Notes under the pieces: generated by a model
What the model saw: the letters and a program-made list of their open reading frames with translations, nothing else
What the model was told of the DNA's origin: nothing
Database searches by the model: none
Made by a program: the position numbers and the translations under genes
In this document: positions 10,587-23,210 of the stretch, piece by piece
Layout of the letters: every line of letters begins with the position of its first letter
Numbering within the stretch: the stretch's first letter is position 1
Source: Fratercula arctica
Taxonomy: Eukaryota; Chordata; Aves; Charadriiformes; Alcidae
Direction of reading: 5' to 3'
DNA length: 64,000 bases
NCBI GenBank assembly: GCA_947846985.1
Contig: CANTUZ010000025.1
Coordinates: forward strand, 12,522,100-12,586,099

Positions 10587-11397
10587 GAAAAAAAGACTTC
10601 ACTGAAAGGTTCAAATTAACAATTTATTTGGACTTCACTCACAGGTCCGATACACCACTATTGCAAGTTCTTATGGATACAATGGAAGAATGCACTATTG
10701 CAATTTAAGGGGAAAAGAAGAAAAACAATTCACAGAATACACTATTAACAAGTGATCCCGAAAAGTATCAACACAAACCACCAGCGCGCTAGATATGAAT
10801 ACCTTAAACGAGTGCACAAATCACGATCTTAGAGCATGCTAGACATCATATGTACGTTATTAAATCACTTACCCTCTCTCTCAGGTAAGGCCACTCAGTC
10901 CTGGGAAGTTACCTTGCACAGCATCCTGGGCAAGGGGGGGAAGAATCTCCTACAGGCCAGCTGTATCTTTGGAAGACTCCTCCCATTTTGGTCCCCAAAA
11001 CTTTGGACTTAAATATCCTGTTTCGGGACTGTGCTTGAATGGATTACACTATCTGGGATGGTTATCTCTGGTGGTTTGATGGCCCCTCAGGTAGCAATGT
11101 TTATTTTGTGATGTCTGGTCTCACACTCACTGAACAGTGGTGGGACATGACTCAGGGCATTTTTTTTGTTAAAGGTACCATTCGGGTTTTGGTTCTGGTT
11201 TCGGTTCTTATTGTAATGCAGCGTTGAGACCACCCCGGGCTGAGCCATTCACACAGCTCCTCCCAAGCTATCACTGCATAGATAATGATCAATAAGCCTC
11301 TGCCAAGGGAGATGGAGCTGAGTTGAAAGACAACTGCCTGCATCTCACCTTTTGTGTTCTGAAACCGGTTTGGCCAGATGCTCCCATTCAAATACAG
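10587..11397 (-). mobile_element. LTR-like insertion splitting RT
   Basis: About 810 bp absent from the RT reading frame, which resumes at about 11398. On the minus strand it has an ATATTTAAG promoter-like box near 11010 and AATAAA near 10625, the order expected of an LTR. Possible termini are TGTATTTGAATGG (near 11396) and GAACCTTTCA (near 10603). No convincing target duplication was found (a short CAGA at both edges is weak), so boundaries are approximate. It holds a GGTTTT/GGTTCT-rich patch at about 11185-11210. Confidence 0.55.
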
Positions 11398-12025
11398 CAG
11401 AAGAAGTTTTCAAGAAAGGTAAGAAAATAATCAAGATTCTTCTGAAAGCAGGTTTTGCTGTAAAAAGAGGTAAGGTCAAGGGACCTGCATGAGACATCCA
11501 GTTCTTAGGAATTAAATGGCAAGATGGTCGCCGCCAGATCCCAATGGATGTGATAAACAAAATAAGATCTATGTTCCCATCAACTAACAAAAAGGAAACA
11601 CAAGCCTTCTTAGGTGTTGTGGGTTTCTGGAGAATGCATATTCCTGGTTATAGTCAGATTGTGAAACCTCTCTATGAAGTGATTCGAAAGAAAAATAATT
11701 TTATGTGGGGTCCTGAGCAACAACAGGCCTTGGAGGAAATTAAGCAAGCAATTGTGCATGCAGTAGCCCTTGGACCAGTCCGAACAGGACAGGACATTAA
11801 AAATGTGCTCTACACTGCAGCCGAGGACAATGGCCCTACCTGGAGCCTCTGGCAGAGGGCACCAGGGGAGACTCGGGGTAGACCCCTAGGATTCTGGAGT
11901 CGAGGCTATAAAGGCTCCGAGGCTAACTATGCCCCAACTAAGAAAGAAATCTTGGCAGCATACGAAGGAGTCGGAGCTGCTTCAGAGGTACTGAAACAAA
12001 GCTCCTCTTAGCACCCCGATTACCA
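11398..12025 (+). pseudogene. RT thumb/connection, family A
   Basis: Continues RT: FKKGKKIIKILLKAGF, FLGIKWQDGRRQIP, then KKETQAFLGVVGFWRMHIP and WGPEQQQALEEIK, the usual thumb/connection signatures. One stop lies near 11491 (TGA), another at 12009-12011, after which the frame shifts into the RNase H part. Confidence 0.8.
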
Positions 12026-12725
12026 GTGCTGGGCTGGATGTTCAAGGGTAAAGTTCCTTCTACCCATCATGCCACCGATGTTACCTGGAGTATGTGGGTT
12101 GCCTTAATCACTCAGCGAGCTCAAATAGGAAACCCCAATCGTCCAGGAATTGTAGAAGTGATCACAAACTGTCCCGAAGGCAAAGACTTCACAATGCTAC
12201 CAGAGGAGGTGGTAACTCATGTTGAGGAAGCCCCACCATATAATGAACTCTCAGATAATGAGAAACAGTATGCTCTGTTCACTGATGGATCTTGTCATAT
12301 TGTAGGAAAACACAGGAAGTGGAAAGCTGCTGTGTGGAGTCCTACATGACAGGTCGCAGAAGCTACTGAAGGAGAAGGTGAATCAAGTAAATTTGCAGAG
12401 GTAAAAGGCATCCAGCTGGCCTTAGACATTCCCGAACGAGAAAAGTGGCCAATACTCTGTCTCTATACTGACTCATGGACGGTGGCCAATGCTCTGTGGG
12501 GGTGGTTAAAGCAGTGGAAGCAGGGCAACTGGCAGTGCAGAGGTAAACCAATCTGGGCTGCTGAATTATGGCAAGATATTGCTGACCGGCTAGGGAAACT
12601 AGTCGTGAAAGTACGCTGTGTAGATGCCCACATACCCATGAGTCGAGCCACTGAGGAACATCAAAACGATCAGCAAGTAGACCAGGCTGCTAAGATTTTC
12701 CAGACAGATTTGGACTGGGAACATA
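12026..12725 (+). pseudogene. RNase H domain, family A
   Basis: Connection tail then RNase H, which removes RNA from RNA:DNA hybrids. Catalytic carboxylates are visible: Asp in LFTDGSC (12284-12286), Glu in KFAEVKG, Asp in LYTDSW and Asp in VDAHIP. A TGA at 12347-12349 breaks the frame in WSPT; the remaining frame is open from there to 12811. Confidence 0.8.
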
Positions 12726-13600
12726 AAGGTGAACTATTTTTAGCTCAGTGGGCCCATGACACCTCAGGTCATCAAGGAAGGGATGTAACATATAAATGGG
12801 CTCGTGATTGAGGGGTGGATTTAACCATGGACACTACTGCACAGGTTATCCACGACTGTGAAGCATGCACTGCAATCAAGCAAGCTAAAAGGTTAAAACC
12901 TTTGTGGTATGGGGGACGATGGCTGAAATATAAGTATGGGGAGGCTTGGCAAATTGACTATATCACACTCCCTGAAACCCGCCAGGGTAAGCGCTATGTG
13001 CTTACAATGGTGGAAGGAAGCACCGGATGGTTGGAAACCTACACCGTACCCCATGCCACTGCACAGAATACCATCCTGGGCCTTGAAAGGCAAGTCTTGT
13101 AGCGACATGGTACTCCAGAAAGAATTGAGTCAGACAATGGGACTCATTTCAAAAACAATCTTCTAAGTAATTGGGCAAAAGAACATGGCATTGAGTGGGT
13201 ATATCATATCCCCTGTCATGCACCAGCTTCTGGGAAAACTGAGTGATACAATGGACTATTAAAAACCACCCTGAAATCAATGGGGGATGGAACCTTGAAA
13301 AATTGGGACAAGCATTTAGCACAAGCTACCTGGTTAGTTAACACCAGGGGATCCACCAGTCAAGCTGGTCCTGCTCAGTCAGACCTTTTACATACAGTAG
13401 AAGGGGATAAGGTCCCTGTGGTGCATGAAAGGAATATGCTAGGGAAAGCTGTTTGGGTTTTTCCTGCCTCAGGCAAAGGCAAACCCATTCGTGGGACTGT
13501 TTTTGCTCAAGGACCTGGATGTACTTGGTGGGTGATGCTAAAGAATGGAGAAGCTCAATGTGTACCCCAAGGAAATATAACCCTGGGTGAGAATACTTAA
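12726..13600 (+). pseudogene. Integrase (IN), family A
   Basis: N-terminal zinc domain with His residues in AHDTSGH and Cys in CEACT; catalytic core with Asp in WQIDY (12956-12958), Asp in ESDNGTH (13133-13135) and Glu in GKTE (13241-13243). The codon right after that Glu is TGA (13244-13246). Other stops lie at 12809-12811 and 13100-13102. The C-terminal SH3-like part runs to TAA at 13598-13600. It would join viral DNA to the host chromosome. Inactive as it stands. Confidence 0.85.
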
Positions 13601-13979
13601 TTCTGAGTTGTATGATATTAATTGTTATATGATACTAACAGTGTTCTATAAGAGTTTTTCAGGATAACATAGTGGTGATGAACCCTGAGCCAGCTTCATC
13701 AAGGGGCATCCAGCAAAGGTCTTTGAGATGGACATGCTACCCGTGGGCATGGACCACAATGAATTTCATTCATCCCTGAAAACTTCATTCATCTTTCCTC
13801 CCCTGAGATTCTGCTATGAAAGATGAAACTCTACAGTTATGAACTAAATGGACTTAGTGCACTTTTGTAGATAAAATCATAATTGAGTAACTTGCATATA
13901 TCTATTTCTATATATGTGTGTATGTATAGAGCTGATAGATAAAGTATTAGTGATCTGAGCATGACGCAAATGGTATGGA
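13601..13979 (+). other. Family A 3' untranslated stretch, no env
   Basis: Between the IN stop and the polypurine tract there is no reading frame resembling an envelope gene. Consistent with an intracellular, env-less ERV lineage, though deletion of an env cannot be excluded. Confidence 0.6.
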
Positions 13980-13992
13980 ATAAGGGGTGGAA
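13980..13992 (+). other. Polypurine tract, family A
   Basis: AAGGGGTGGAA directly abuts the TG of the 3' LTR at 13993; it is the plus-strand primer site, interrupted by one T. Confidence 0.75.
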
Positions 13993-14713
13993 TGTCCTGG
14001 TTTGAGGTAAAACAGAACCAACTTTCTGTTCAGTAATTTTGTTTCTTAGCTAGGCCTCTTCTTACTCTCTGAAATTAACAGCATGTTGTGTCGAAAACGG
14101 TTCGTTCAGAGTGATAAGACAGTGTGTGCCAAGGAATGGTACGCAGAGGGACTCTTGCTTATACTTATTGCTGTAACAACCAAGGTCAGCTAATTTCGTT
14201 ATTTGCCCCATTGGAGGGTCAGAAAGGGAAAAGCGTAGAGGGGTCCCACCTGCAGGGAGGAGCAGACAGGACAGGTGACCCAAAATTGACCAACAGGGGT
14301 ATTCCATCCCATCTGCCCCATGCTCAGTATAAAAGCTGAGGGATCAAAGGGTCAATGCTCTTCCTTCAGTGGCCAACGTCTGAGGAGGACCCTGTCTGTT
14401 CATCTGCCTTTGATCCCGATCCGTGTGTTCCTGACTCCAACTCTGGAACCCAGTTCCCACTCATCGCTGAGTCCAGCCTGGGACTTCCCCAGTGCCTGCT
14501 GGTGACATCATCCTGGGAGCTTAATACGGTTTTGTATATACTGTATCTATTTCATTATTTTCCTTCTTATTTTATTTTTAATATTTTATTAAAGTAGTTT
14601 AGATCCTTCTAAACTTGTAAATCTCTTTATCTCTTCTCCTCCTCCCCATGCACAAGAGGCTGTGGGGGAGCATCTGTCACTGGCCATTGGCCGATTTGGC
14701 CAAAACCATGACA
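13993..14713 (+). mobile_element. Family A 3' LTR
   Basis: 721 bp, TGTCCTGG...CCATGACA, followed by the GATAG target copy. TATAAAA at 14328-14334. It keeps the ancestral sequence of this provirus; the 5' LTR no longer does. Confidence 0.92.
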
Positions 14714-14718
14714 GATAG

Positions 14719-17700
14719 CCTGTAGGTTATCCTGAGACCAGGCTGTAGTGGCACAGCTGTTTCAGCTAAAAAGAGTGAGGCTATGTCTAGAATACAGGGA
14801 CATGCTGTGGGTCCCCCTGACCTGTGGCACCTGCTTGGGCCTCTGGCTGAGTGCAAGCTACCTAGATGAAACAGCATGGAGGCAAGATGCCAGTCCTTGG
14901 GACATTCTGAAATTTGAAGTGCTACTGAGCGTACTCTAGCAGCGATCTCTTTCTGAAGATTTTATTCTTCCTAGTTATCATTGTCTAAACTTCCACTGCT
15001 AACTTTGATTTTTTGCCTTTCATGTGCATATGCATATATTATCTATATTATCTAGAATTAAAAAAAAATCTAAAATCTAAATCTGACATCTAAAATAATC
15101 TAAGTCTCTAGAAAGAGTTTTAGAGATTATTATTTACCCTATTTCATGGTGAGCAATGTGCATAATTCTAGTTATTGTTCATGGTAATTGTGTGTACATA
15201 GTACTGCACCACAAAGGAAATGTAATTCTTCTTCAGTGGTGAAAAAATACTGCTGGTATACCACCGCCTATGATTTGCTAAATTCTGGAAATCATATGGC
15301 TATTGCAAGTCCAATAGGTGCAAAAAAACCCTTTCTTTCACTGAACAGACAGTGCAAATTCATAGAAATTGCATTTTTAAAATCCTCTGTGGTGCTGTTC
15401 AAAATATAGAGCAGTAGAAAATTTGAAAATTTAGCTAAAACATGACCACCTGACATGTGCTCCAGTATATCTATGTACCTATGCTTAGGAAATCATAAAA
15501 AGATCAAAATCAAACCACATTCATCCTGAAAAGAATATATTCCAGACACAAACACTAACAGAGCCACCAAGTCTTCTAATTCAAATAAACTAGCACCTTT
15601 TGTAATGTATAACTCACTGGTATGAACACATGTTAAAATTAAATACACACTACAATAATTTTTTCCATGTGCAACTCTTGGAATCATATAAGTTACTGTG
15701 GTTTCCAAGAAGACAAATGGCCTGGAAAATGAAAAATAAATTAGTTCTGGGATTAATTGGAGTCATAGATTGTAGTTCAGACTTGGTTCTGCAGTCAACC
15801 CTGGTGACCAGTAAAAGCCCAGCTTGGCTCACAGTACAACTTTCTGTATTTAAGAGTTGTTTACAGTAGACAAACACTGAAAGCGTACATTAGAAAACTT
15901 CCTCTAACAAATCTAAAACACGTCAGTTCATAGGCAAGTAATAAACTTATAAGGGGCCATGTTGATAGTTTCAAAGCCTTTTGGTAGGACCCTGCAACTT
16001 AAGATTGGAAGCATTATAATAAACATCTCTGCTTTTAAATTTTGCTGCTTGTCCTAAGACGCCTAAAAAACGTATCAGCTTCATAAAGAGTTTTGACTCC
16101 CCTGGTCTTTCTCATCACACAAGTAAAAATATTATTCAACTCTGAGCGTATTTTGCTCAGATATTAATTCTCTTAAGGTCAAGAGAGTTACACTAGTGAA
16201 ATATTTAAATAAGTTGCTTCAGAATCAGGCCTCTTATTTTTCACACAGAGAACAATATGATTAATTTAGTGCATTGGCTTGGACTTTTAATGGCTGATAT
16301 TTTCACTGTGGTGTTCAAAGTGTTTTGCTCCCTTCAAAAGTGTTAAAACTTTATAAAACATATCTTTTTCCTTGCATCATGTAATCATTGAAGATTAGCT
16401 CTGTTAATAAAGCACCACATATACAACAGGTTATAAAATCTCTTAAAGCTCTAATGAGCATGAGACTCTCTAATCAGAGAAAACTCAAGTTCTTCATGCA
16501 CATAGTATTATTATTATTATTACTACTTGAATCCACTTGTAGCCATAAGAGAGGAAACCATTTCCCAGTGGAAAAATTCTACTTAATTCATTAAGATCAA
16601 ATCTTCCACTGCTCCCCAAAATCCCAAGTAAACAGGTGATGTGATAGATGGAAGAGCTGACTTGGAGGGAGCAACCTGACTTATGAGCTCGAGTAGGAGC
16701 AGATGCAACTCCGACTATATACGGTGGGGAAAGAGGAAGCTGCACAGTCACCAAGCTTGCATCACCTTGTAGGTAGTAGGGTAGATCTGTGCTTGTTTTG
16801 ATCAGCTGTACTTGCAATTTTAGATTTCTTGCTACTTTTCTAGTCTTATCAGGCCTATTCCATTTTCTTCCTCTACACTTTGCCCAACCTCTCTCCACAT
16901 CCCCACTGCTCCCACGCCAGCTGCAAGAGAAAGCAGGGCACTGCCTTTTTTCTTAGCAGAAGGGAAGGCAACAGTAGTAGCTCCCAAGTAGCAGGGCACT
17001 TCAGAAAACATTGGAAGTGCTATTTACAAATTGTCAGTATTCCCAACACTGATCTGTGATAGCTTGAATGCATTTGCTGGTCTTGCCTGCAGATAATTCT
17101 CAAAGCATTGTGGATTCCATTTTAAAGTTAATCATATCACAAAAATAGCCTTCCAGAAACTGTCTCCTGTAGAGTTGGAAGCTGTGATTTTTCCATGACC
17201 AATACATTCCATGTCTGTTTAATCTATTTTAATCTATTTTAATTACGTCCATTTAATTACATCCATTTAATTACATCCATTTTTCCCCTTCCATTGTTAA
17301 GCATGCCACTACCAGTGCTTAAATGAATACTTCTGTCCTTGTTCGCCTCTAATTTGGAAATGTCAAGGGCAAGAACTCTTTACTTTCACTGCTTGGACAC
17401 AGACTAAAATAGTCTCTGACCTCCATTGTGAATCCTGGTGGTGGCCTTAACCATTTAACCACTGAGTCATTTAAAAAAAAAAAAGATTTTCAGCATAAAA
17501 TACATTTATTTCTTGGACACTACTATGGGCAGACCACGCCTCTTTAAATTTGTGGCAGTATCAACTGATAAAGGGCCTATAAAAATTACTCATACTGCAT
17601 AAATTAGGAAAATGCTTTATTTAAGCAAATATTCAGGGAAATATATGCACACAGAGATTTTTTTTGTTTGTTCTATAGGCAGTGATGTGGAAAATGCAGA

Positions 17701-20700
17701 GGGGCTTGCAGGAAAGGTACAAACCCAGTATCTATGGATCAGAGATAATCCAGTCCTCATGAGTCAGAAAAGTTTCTTAAAAGTCATCCAAGTTTCCAAC
17801 CAAAAAACAGGCTCTGATTATTTACAGAAGCCTGTGAAGGACCTACCAAAGCCTAATATATTTGTAGCACATTATGGATGAAATTCAAAGGGATATTTGC
17901 CCAGCAGCACCATTGGAAGAAATAACATGAATTTATTTACAAACAGATCTTAAGGTTATTGGTAAATTGACAGGGAAGTGGTATGTTGGACACGTCCAAA
18001 GAAGTTTCCACTTCCATAGCAGCCAGACAAAAAACCCTACCAAATGCTAGATTGTATGACAGAGAGAGAAGACAGGCAGGAACTGAGAAGATACTGAAGT
18101 TATGTCTGCTAATATTCTAAACCATCTTTACAGCTGTTATCTATGCCAGCAGATGGAGAGGACAGAATGAAAATGATCCACATCTCCAGTGTGGTGAATG
18201 AGATTCGTGCCACAGCAGCTGCGTGAACATCCAGCCTGGTGCCACAGCAGCTAGCTAGCTGTTCTCTTGCATTTAGGACAAAGAAAATAAAACGCTTACA
18301 GGATATTCAATAAATAGCTCAGCCTTTAGTAGGTCCTTGAAGAAAAAGACCTAATGAGAAAGAAAAATGGCATGTTTTGGTTTTTTTTTCATTTTCCTAG
18401 GTCCTTCTTGAGTCTCTATTACAAGACTTCAATTCTCCCCAGAGAAGTCACCATCTCAGTGTTCAAAAATGCTGATTTAGAATAGTTGTCTCAGCTAACT
18501 CTACTACTGTGGATTAATAGCTCTCTCAGGTAATATTAAAAACATACTGCTTTGGATTAATTTAAAACAGAATCTTATTTTAATAATAAGAGGGAATATA
18601 AAAAATAAAATTTGGCATACAAATGAAAAAGGCATAAGTTATCTTAATGTACCCACCATAGGTGATGATATTAAAATACTGTTTAGCTTATGGCTTAGGA
18701 AAATAATATTCCTGTCATCAGGTATTCTCCACTTATATTTTATTAATGTTATAAAATAGCAATTGATGAGACGTGAAAGGAAAACCCCCTACAAAATATG
18801 CCACATAAAAAGAGTTCAACTTACACACTGTTATTTTTTTCCTAGTTATTAAAACTAAAATTTCCAAGTGTCCCCAGAGCACGGATTTCCAATATCAATT
18901 AATTGTTGATAAAAACAAGTAATGAAACTACATTGCCAATACATTGTGCAATTCTAATACAAGCATGGAAAGTTACAGAAATGGTGAGAAATAATATAAT
19001 AGAAGGAAAATGGGTAAGAATATGTGTATGAAATTTGTGTCTTTTCTACTTTGTAGTGTGAGCTCATCAGAGGTCATAAACTAAGTCCTGGACTCAGGCC
19101 AAATTAAAATTTAGATAAGAGAGCCTGGAAGTTACAGGAAGATGTATTTTCCTCTCTTGACTAATGTCAACCTATTTCCAGAAGTAGAAATACAGGACTG
19201 CTGGAAGCACCATATTTCAACTGTCATATAATGCATACATAATGTTTATTTGTTTCATGAAAAATGTCACACCACCATTCTAACTTAGAACATACATTAG
19301 TCCTGTTGTGTTGGTCAGACTGTCTGCAGAGATAATCACATTTTGCCTATCTAAAAGATCTCCCCATACTTCCACAGGCTAGAAACTTCTTATTTGTTTT
19401 AATTTAATTTGGATTTGCTTGATTAAAATTATGTGTATACCAATTTAAAAAGCATATGTGCCCACAAGAAATTAAAAGAAAGTGACCCTTAAAACATTCC
19501 TTTATTTGTGATTCTTTAACCCAAACTAGAAACAAATATTCTTAACAGTGCTACATAACAAAAAAATGTGTTTGGTGATCAGTAAATCCATGTTCTCATT
19601 CCCACTATGGTGGATATTACCATGACAAAAGCAGAGTCAAGAGTCAATATCATTCAAAGTCAGAAGCTACATTCTAGTTATGGCTTCCTGTGTTATCCAA
19701 GCCACTCATAAATTCTCCAGAACTTGCTTTCCTGCTCTGTAACATGGTGGTCATGTGGGAAGCTAAAATTTTTAATATGTGTTTGTGAGTCACTTCATAT
19801 CGCATAAGACTAGAACCCAACATATAAATGTTAAAGACTTACAGTCAACAAAGAATTTAAGCTTGCAGTCAACTTTAAGACTTCCAGCTTGAATTATCCT
19901 ATGATTCTGTGCTGAAATCCCACTGAAGCTTGAGGTAAGGTTTGTCAGTTCCAAATGAAAACCATTGGCATTTCACTGTACTCGTTGCCTGTGAAAGTTT
20001 TTAGTCACAAGTGACATAAAGGGAAGAGCTGGATGAATGGGCAGATGCTGCTGAAAGCTCTGCTGTGCTTATCGCTGGAGCTTGTCAAAAAATTAATTTC
20101 TATGAAATGAAAGACATTTCAAAAGCTGTCAGTGAGATTCAGTTGTCAAGTTGGCTGTAGGATTTGCATCACAGCATCTGCCAGTTAAAGCAGGAATGGT
20201 GGGAGTTGAACACAACACTGAAATTCCTGCACTGAACACAGAGCTAAGAAATGCAAAGAAATGCATTTCTCGGCTTCATCATCCTCAAGAGGCCACACAT
20301 TTAACCTCGCAACCTGGCTACATGTTCTCAGAAATGAACTATTTCCCAGTGTTAGGCAGTTTAAATCAGATTAGGCATTACTGTAAAAAGGAGCTAGTTC
20401 TCCACTTAGATACAAGGGCACCTGAGATGCAGTAGTCCACTCCAAACCCTACCACTGCTTCGCTTGGGAAGATATTTCAGTTGCTGAGTGTCTGTATCAC
20501 CACAGCAAACAGAGTCACCACCACACTACTTCTGGCCCAACTAATTATTATGTAACTTCAGAAAAGTAAAACATCTTCACCAGGAGAGTCTAAATGTTTG
20601 TCAATTCAGAGATACAGACCACGTCTTCAAATATGGAAGGTCCAGGACCAAGATCTGTCTTCCAAGCCAGAGAGATGATTTGAATGCATATCAGCAATAC

Positions 20701-21171
20701 CATAAATGAGTGTGATAGGTGAATTAGCGTAGCTGTAACTCATATGCTACTGCTGTAGTGACAGTAGTAACAATATCTTCAATTTGTATAATAACATATT
20801 CTAACATACAGTACATGCTATTCATTATCTGAAATCTTTTTACAGAACTGAAAACACTTCTGGGATTTACAGCAACTGTCAATCTGAAAAGCAGCTTAAA
20901 AATTATTGAAAAGGAAATATTTTTATTCTTGTTTTATTTACTCTCCTGTAATATTTTTTATATTAGAACTGATCAACTGGATCTCATCAAAGCCTATGAA
21001 ATTACTAAATTATACAATACACTATGATAATCTTTTTATATGATTCATACTTTGTTTTTCTATGATTGGGAGGTATATAATATATAATATTATATGATTA
21101 TAATTTTTCCTATGATTCATTAAACATATTTTTTCTATGATTGATTAAATATAATTTTTTTCTATCATTGC
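14719..21171. other. Non-coding, AT-rich interval
   Basis: No gene or clear transposon recognised in 6.4 kb. A 134-codon minus-strand ORF at 16494-16898 has no recognisable domain and is probably chance. Simple repeats: a TTA run near 16504-16522 and a 14-bp tandem repeat at 17240-17285. Confidence 0.6.
17206..17285. repeat. Short tandem repeats (AATTACATCCATTT)n and (TTTTAATCTA)n
   Basis: About two copies of a 10-bp unit followed by three copies of a 14-bp AATTACATCCATTT-type unit. Confidence 0.8.
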
Positions 21172-21463
21172 GAGGTGGTGGAGTTGCTCTTTATGTGAGA
21201 GCAACTGGAATGTATTGACCACTGCCTAGGGGTGGATGAAGAACGAGTTGAGAGTTTATGGGGAAGAATTAAGGGGCAGGCTAATGTGGGTGACACTGTT
21301 GTGGGTGTTTACTACAGGCCACCTGATCAGGAAGAGGAAGTCAATGAGGCCTTCTACAGACAGCTGAAAGTAGCCTCACGATCACAGGCCCTGGTTCTCA
21401 TGGGGGACTTCAGTCACCCTGATATCTGCTGGGAAGGCTACACAGGCACGCACAGTCCAGGAG
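21172..21463 (+). repeat. CR1 ORF2 endonuclease fragment, left part
   Basis: Encodes GVYYRPPDQEEEVNEAFY and LMGDFSHPDICW, signatures of the CR1 ORF2 AP-endonuclease. It is cut at 21463 by family B copy 1 and continues at 28157. 5'-truncated, with stops. Confidence 0.88.
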
Positions 21464-21809
21464 TGCGACGAGCGAGGGAAGACAAGCAGCCGACTCAATG
21501 TGAGTGATAAAGCAAGCTTCAGTTTATTGCCCGAATACGCTTCATTATATAGCTACTGGTTACATCATCGCTTGAATATTGGCTAATTATAAAAGTCATC
21601 TGCTCACTGCGATTGGCTCTCTGTCCACACGACAGGGTTCAGCCTTAGTTCCCTATTCTTATCAGCTCCTTATTCTTGCTTCTGCATTCTCATGGCTTGT
21701 TTACTTAGTACTTTCCCATCGCCGAGCTGTAACTTGCTTCTACGCTATTCTCATCTCACATAACTCCTCTATTGTCCCATGACCTTGCTCCTCAAGCCAT
21801 TCTGCAACA
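21464..21809 (-). mobile_element. Family B copy 1, 3' LTR
   Basis: 346 bp, TGTTGCAGAATGG...CTCGCTCGTCGCA on the minus strand, with a CCAAT box, TATATAAT box (about 21544-21553) and AATAAA. Confidence 0.93.
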
Positions 21810-21825
21810 ATTCCCCCTTTTTTTT

Positions 21826-21857
<32 letters not shown>
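21810..21857 (-). other. Polypurine tract and expanded A-rich run, copy 1
   Basis: On the minus strand a long A run with a G ends in AAAGGGGGAAT next to the LTR. The run is about 40 bases here and about 170 in copy 2. Confidence 0.8.
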
Positions 21858-21858
<1 letters not shown>

Positions 21859-22230
21859 AGCAATCCAGGCTTGGTTTATTACTTTTAACATAGCTCTCTT
21901 AATACAAGAAAGGACTACACATAAGCACAAACTTATGATTACAAGAATTATTATAATATGCAAGCCTTCAACAAGCAATTCTAATACTTCCAAACAAGCT
22001 AGTTAGCCACTCATCAAAAAACCCATGTTCTTTTAACCACTGCAACTGTTTGTGAATTGATTCACTGTGATCGGACAAATTCATACAACACATACCCTCA
22101 AAATCTTCGCAACCATGTCCTTGAGCTAATAACAAAAAGTCAATTGCTGCTTTATTTTGCAAAATCGCATGGCGCAGGCTATTCTGATCTTCTAACAAAC
22201 TTTCAATTATTTCTGTGGTGACATTGGCTA
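21850..22230 (-). pseudogene. Envelope TM remnant 2, copy 1
   Basis: Contains a gammaretro/alpharetro-type TM core: heptad stretch [12 protein letters not shown] followed by the C-x6-CC motif (CEDFEGMCC), then a helical [12 protein letters not shown] segment. The membrane span (LHIIIILVIISLCLCVVL) follows in a different frame, so a frameshift separates ectodomain and anchor. An in-frame 24-bp deletion relative to copy 2 removes eight codons after KEH. There is no SU. In intact viruses this subunit drives membrane fusion; this piece cannot. Confidence 0.8.
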
Positions 22231-22542
22231 TCGTTACATTTATAGTATTATGCTATCTGTTCACGCGCTCTAACTCCTACTGATTGGTTGCATGCTATTT
22301 TCACGAGCTGTCCACGCGCGGGCAGCATCCTGCTGATAGGTTGAGGGTCGATTGCCACGCGCTTCTCAGTGTCTTTTAACTGATCATCTCTGACTGTTCA
22401 CACAGAGCAGCAGCTTTGCTTTTCACATTCCTTTCCTTGCTGATATCTCCTGGCACTTGCTTCTCAAGGCGCCTCTCACAGATACAGTTTTGTCTCATCA
22501 AGGCCAAACAGATTCCCTACGCTGCTCTCTATCATCTCCACA
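22231..22542 (-). other. Internal U3-like stretch, copy 1
   Basis: On the minus strand it starts TGTGGAGATGATAG directly after a polypurine tract and holds a CTATAAATG box near 22240-22250, the anatomy of a U3. It is not the family B LTR. It is joined to the env 2 remnant. It contains about 43 bp absent from copy 2, bounded by the repeat CCACGCGC. Confidence 0.55.
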
Positions 22543-22544
22543 AT

Positions 22545-22571
22545 TTCCCCTTTTTTTTTTTATTTTTTATG
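22545..22571 (-). other. Second, internal polypurine tract, copy 1
   Basis: Minus strand ATAAAAAATAAAAAAAAAAGGGGAAAT-type tract immediately before a TG, like a genuine PPT-LTR boundary, in the middle of the element. Equivalent at 50785-50804 in copy 2. Confidence 0.65.
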
Positions 22572-22589
22572 CAACAAAAGGCTTGATTA

Positions 22590-23210
22590 ATCATTTTTTG
22601 CACTATTTTCTGTAAGCAACCTAAAATACAGCGCATGACAAGCATTGGATGACAAAGATGACATGTTTGATACCCCATGTCTGTAAAGAGACCTGTATTT
22701 TAGCGAACACATAAGCTGGTCTGTTATCAGTTTTTCCAGTTTTCGGTACTCCCATGACTGCAAGGCATTGCAACTAATGTCGAATAACATCACGAGCCTT
22801 TTCTCCTATATGAGCACTAGCTACAACAAGATGAGAAAACAAATCAACTGAAACATGTACATAGCGCAAACGTCCCAATTCCATAATGTGTATAACATCG
22901 AATTGCCAAAGTTCATCAGGTGTAAGCATGCGCAGGGTAATCCCCACAAATGATGGCAGAGGAGCCGGCTGCTGACAGCGCAAACGACCCCGTGAAATCA
23001 ATCATGCTAACATTTCAATCATCGTAGATACTGTTTTTTGAAAAGTTATGTGGCAAAAATACTCACTCTAATGCAGTCAGGCTCTTTGCGAGTGTATCAT
23101 CCCACTGTCCTATCAGGGTGTAAGGTTGAAATTTTTGATGTATCATAAACAAATCTGCAATGTGCTGTAATGCTTTCTGAGCTGTTGGGGTTAATGAACG
23201 TGGAACCTAC
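22590..23210 (-). pseudogene. Integrase 2, copy 1 (internally deleted)
   Basis: Core begins DELWQFDVIHIMELGRLRYVHVSVD with the first catalytic Asp in WQFDV; upstream sequence carries a degenerate zinc-domain region (RCQQ). A 161-bp deletion between two TGACATGTTT repeats (present in copy 2) removes much of the core C-terminal part including the expected Glu region. Distinct in sequence from integrase 1 of the same provirus. Confidence 0.75.

Larger units (their letters stand above)
5201..14718 (+). mobile_element. Family A provirus, env-less, 9.5 kb with 5-bp target duplication
   Basis: The element proper is 5206-14713, starting TGTCCTGG and ending CATGACA, and is flanked by the direct repeat GATAG (5201-5205 and 14714-14718). 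Internal order: PBS 6578-6595, hydrophobic leader/gag, PR, RT, RNase H, IN, about 390 bp without env, polypurine tract, 3' LTR. A 5-bp duplication and absence of env are typical of class III (ERV-L-like) avian elements, although the primer site is Lys-like, so class is tentative. Every ORF is broken. Two later insertions (8552-9194 and about 10587-11397) and a converted 5' end (5220-6563) make it longer than the original. Confidence 0.9.

Noticed and set aside
16494..16898. 134-codon minus-strand ORF
   Set aside because: No domain, no transposon similarity, ends in an Ile run from a TTA microsatellite.
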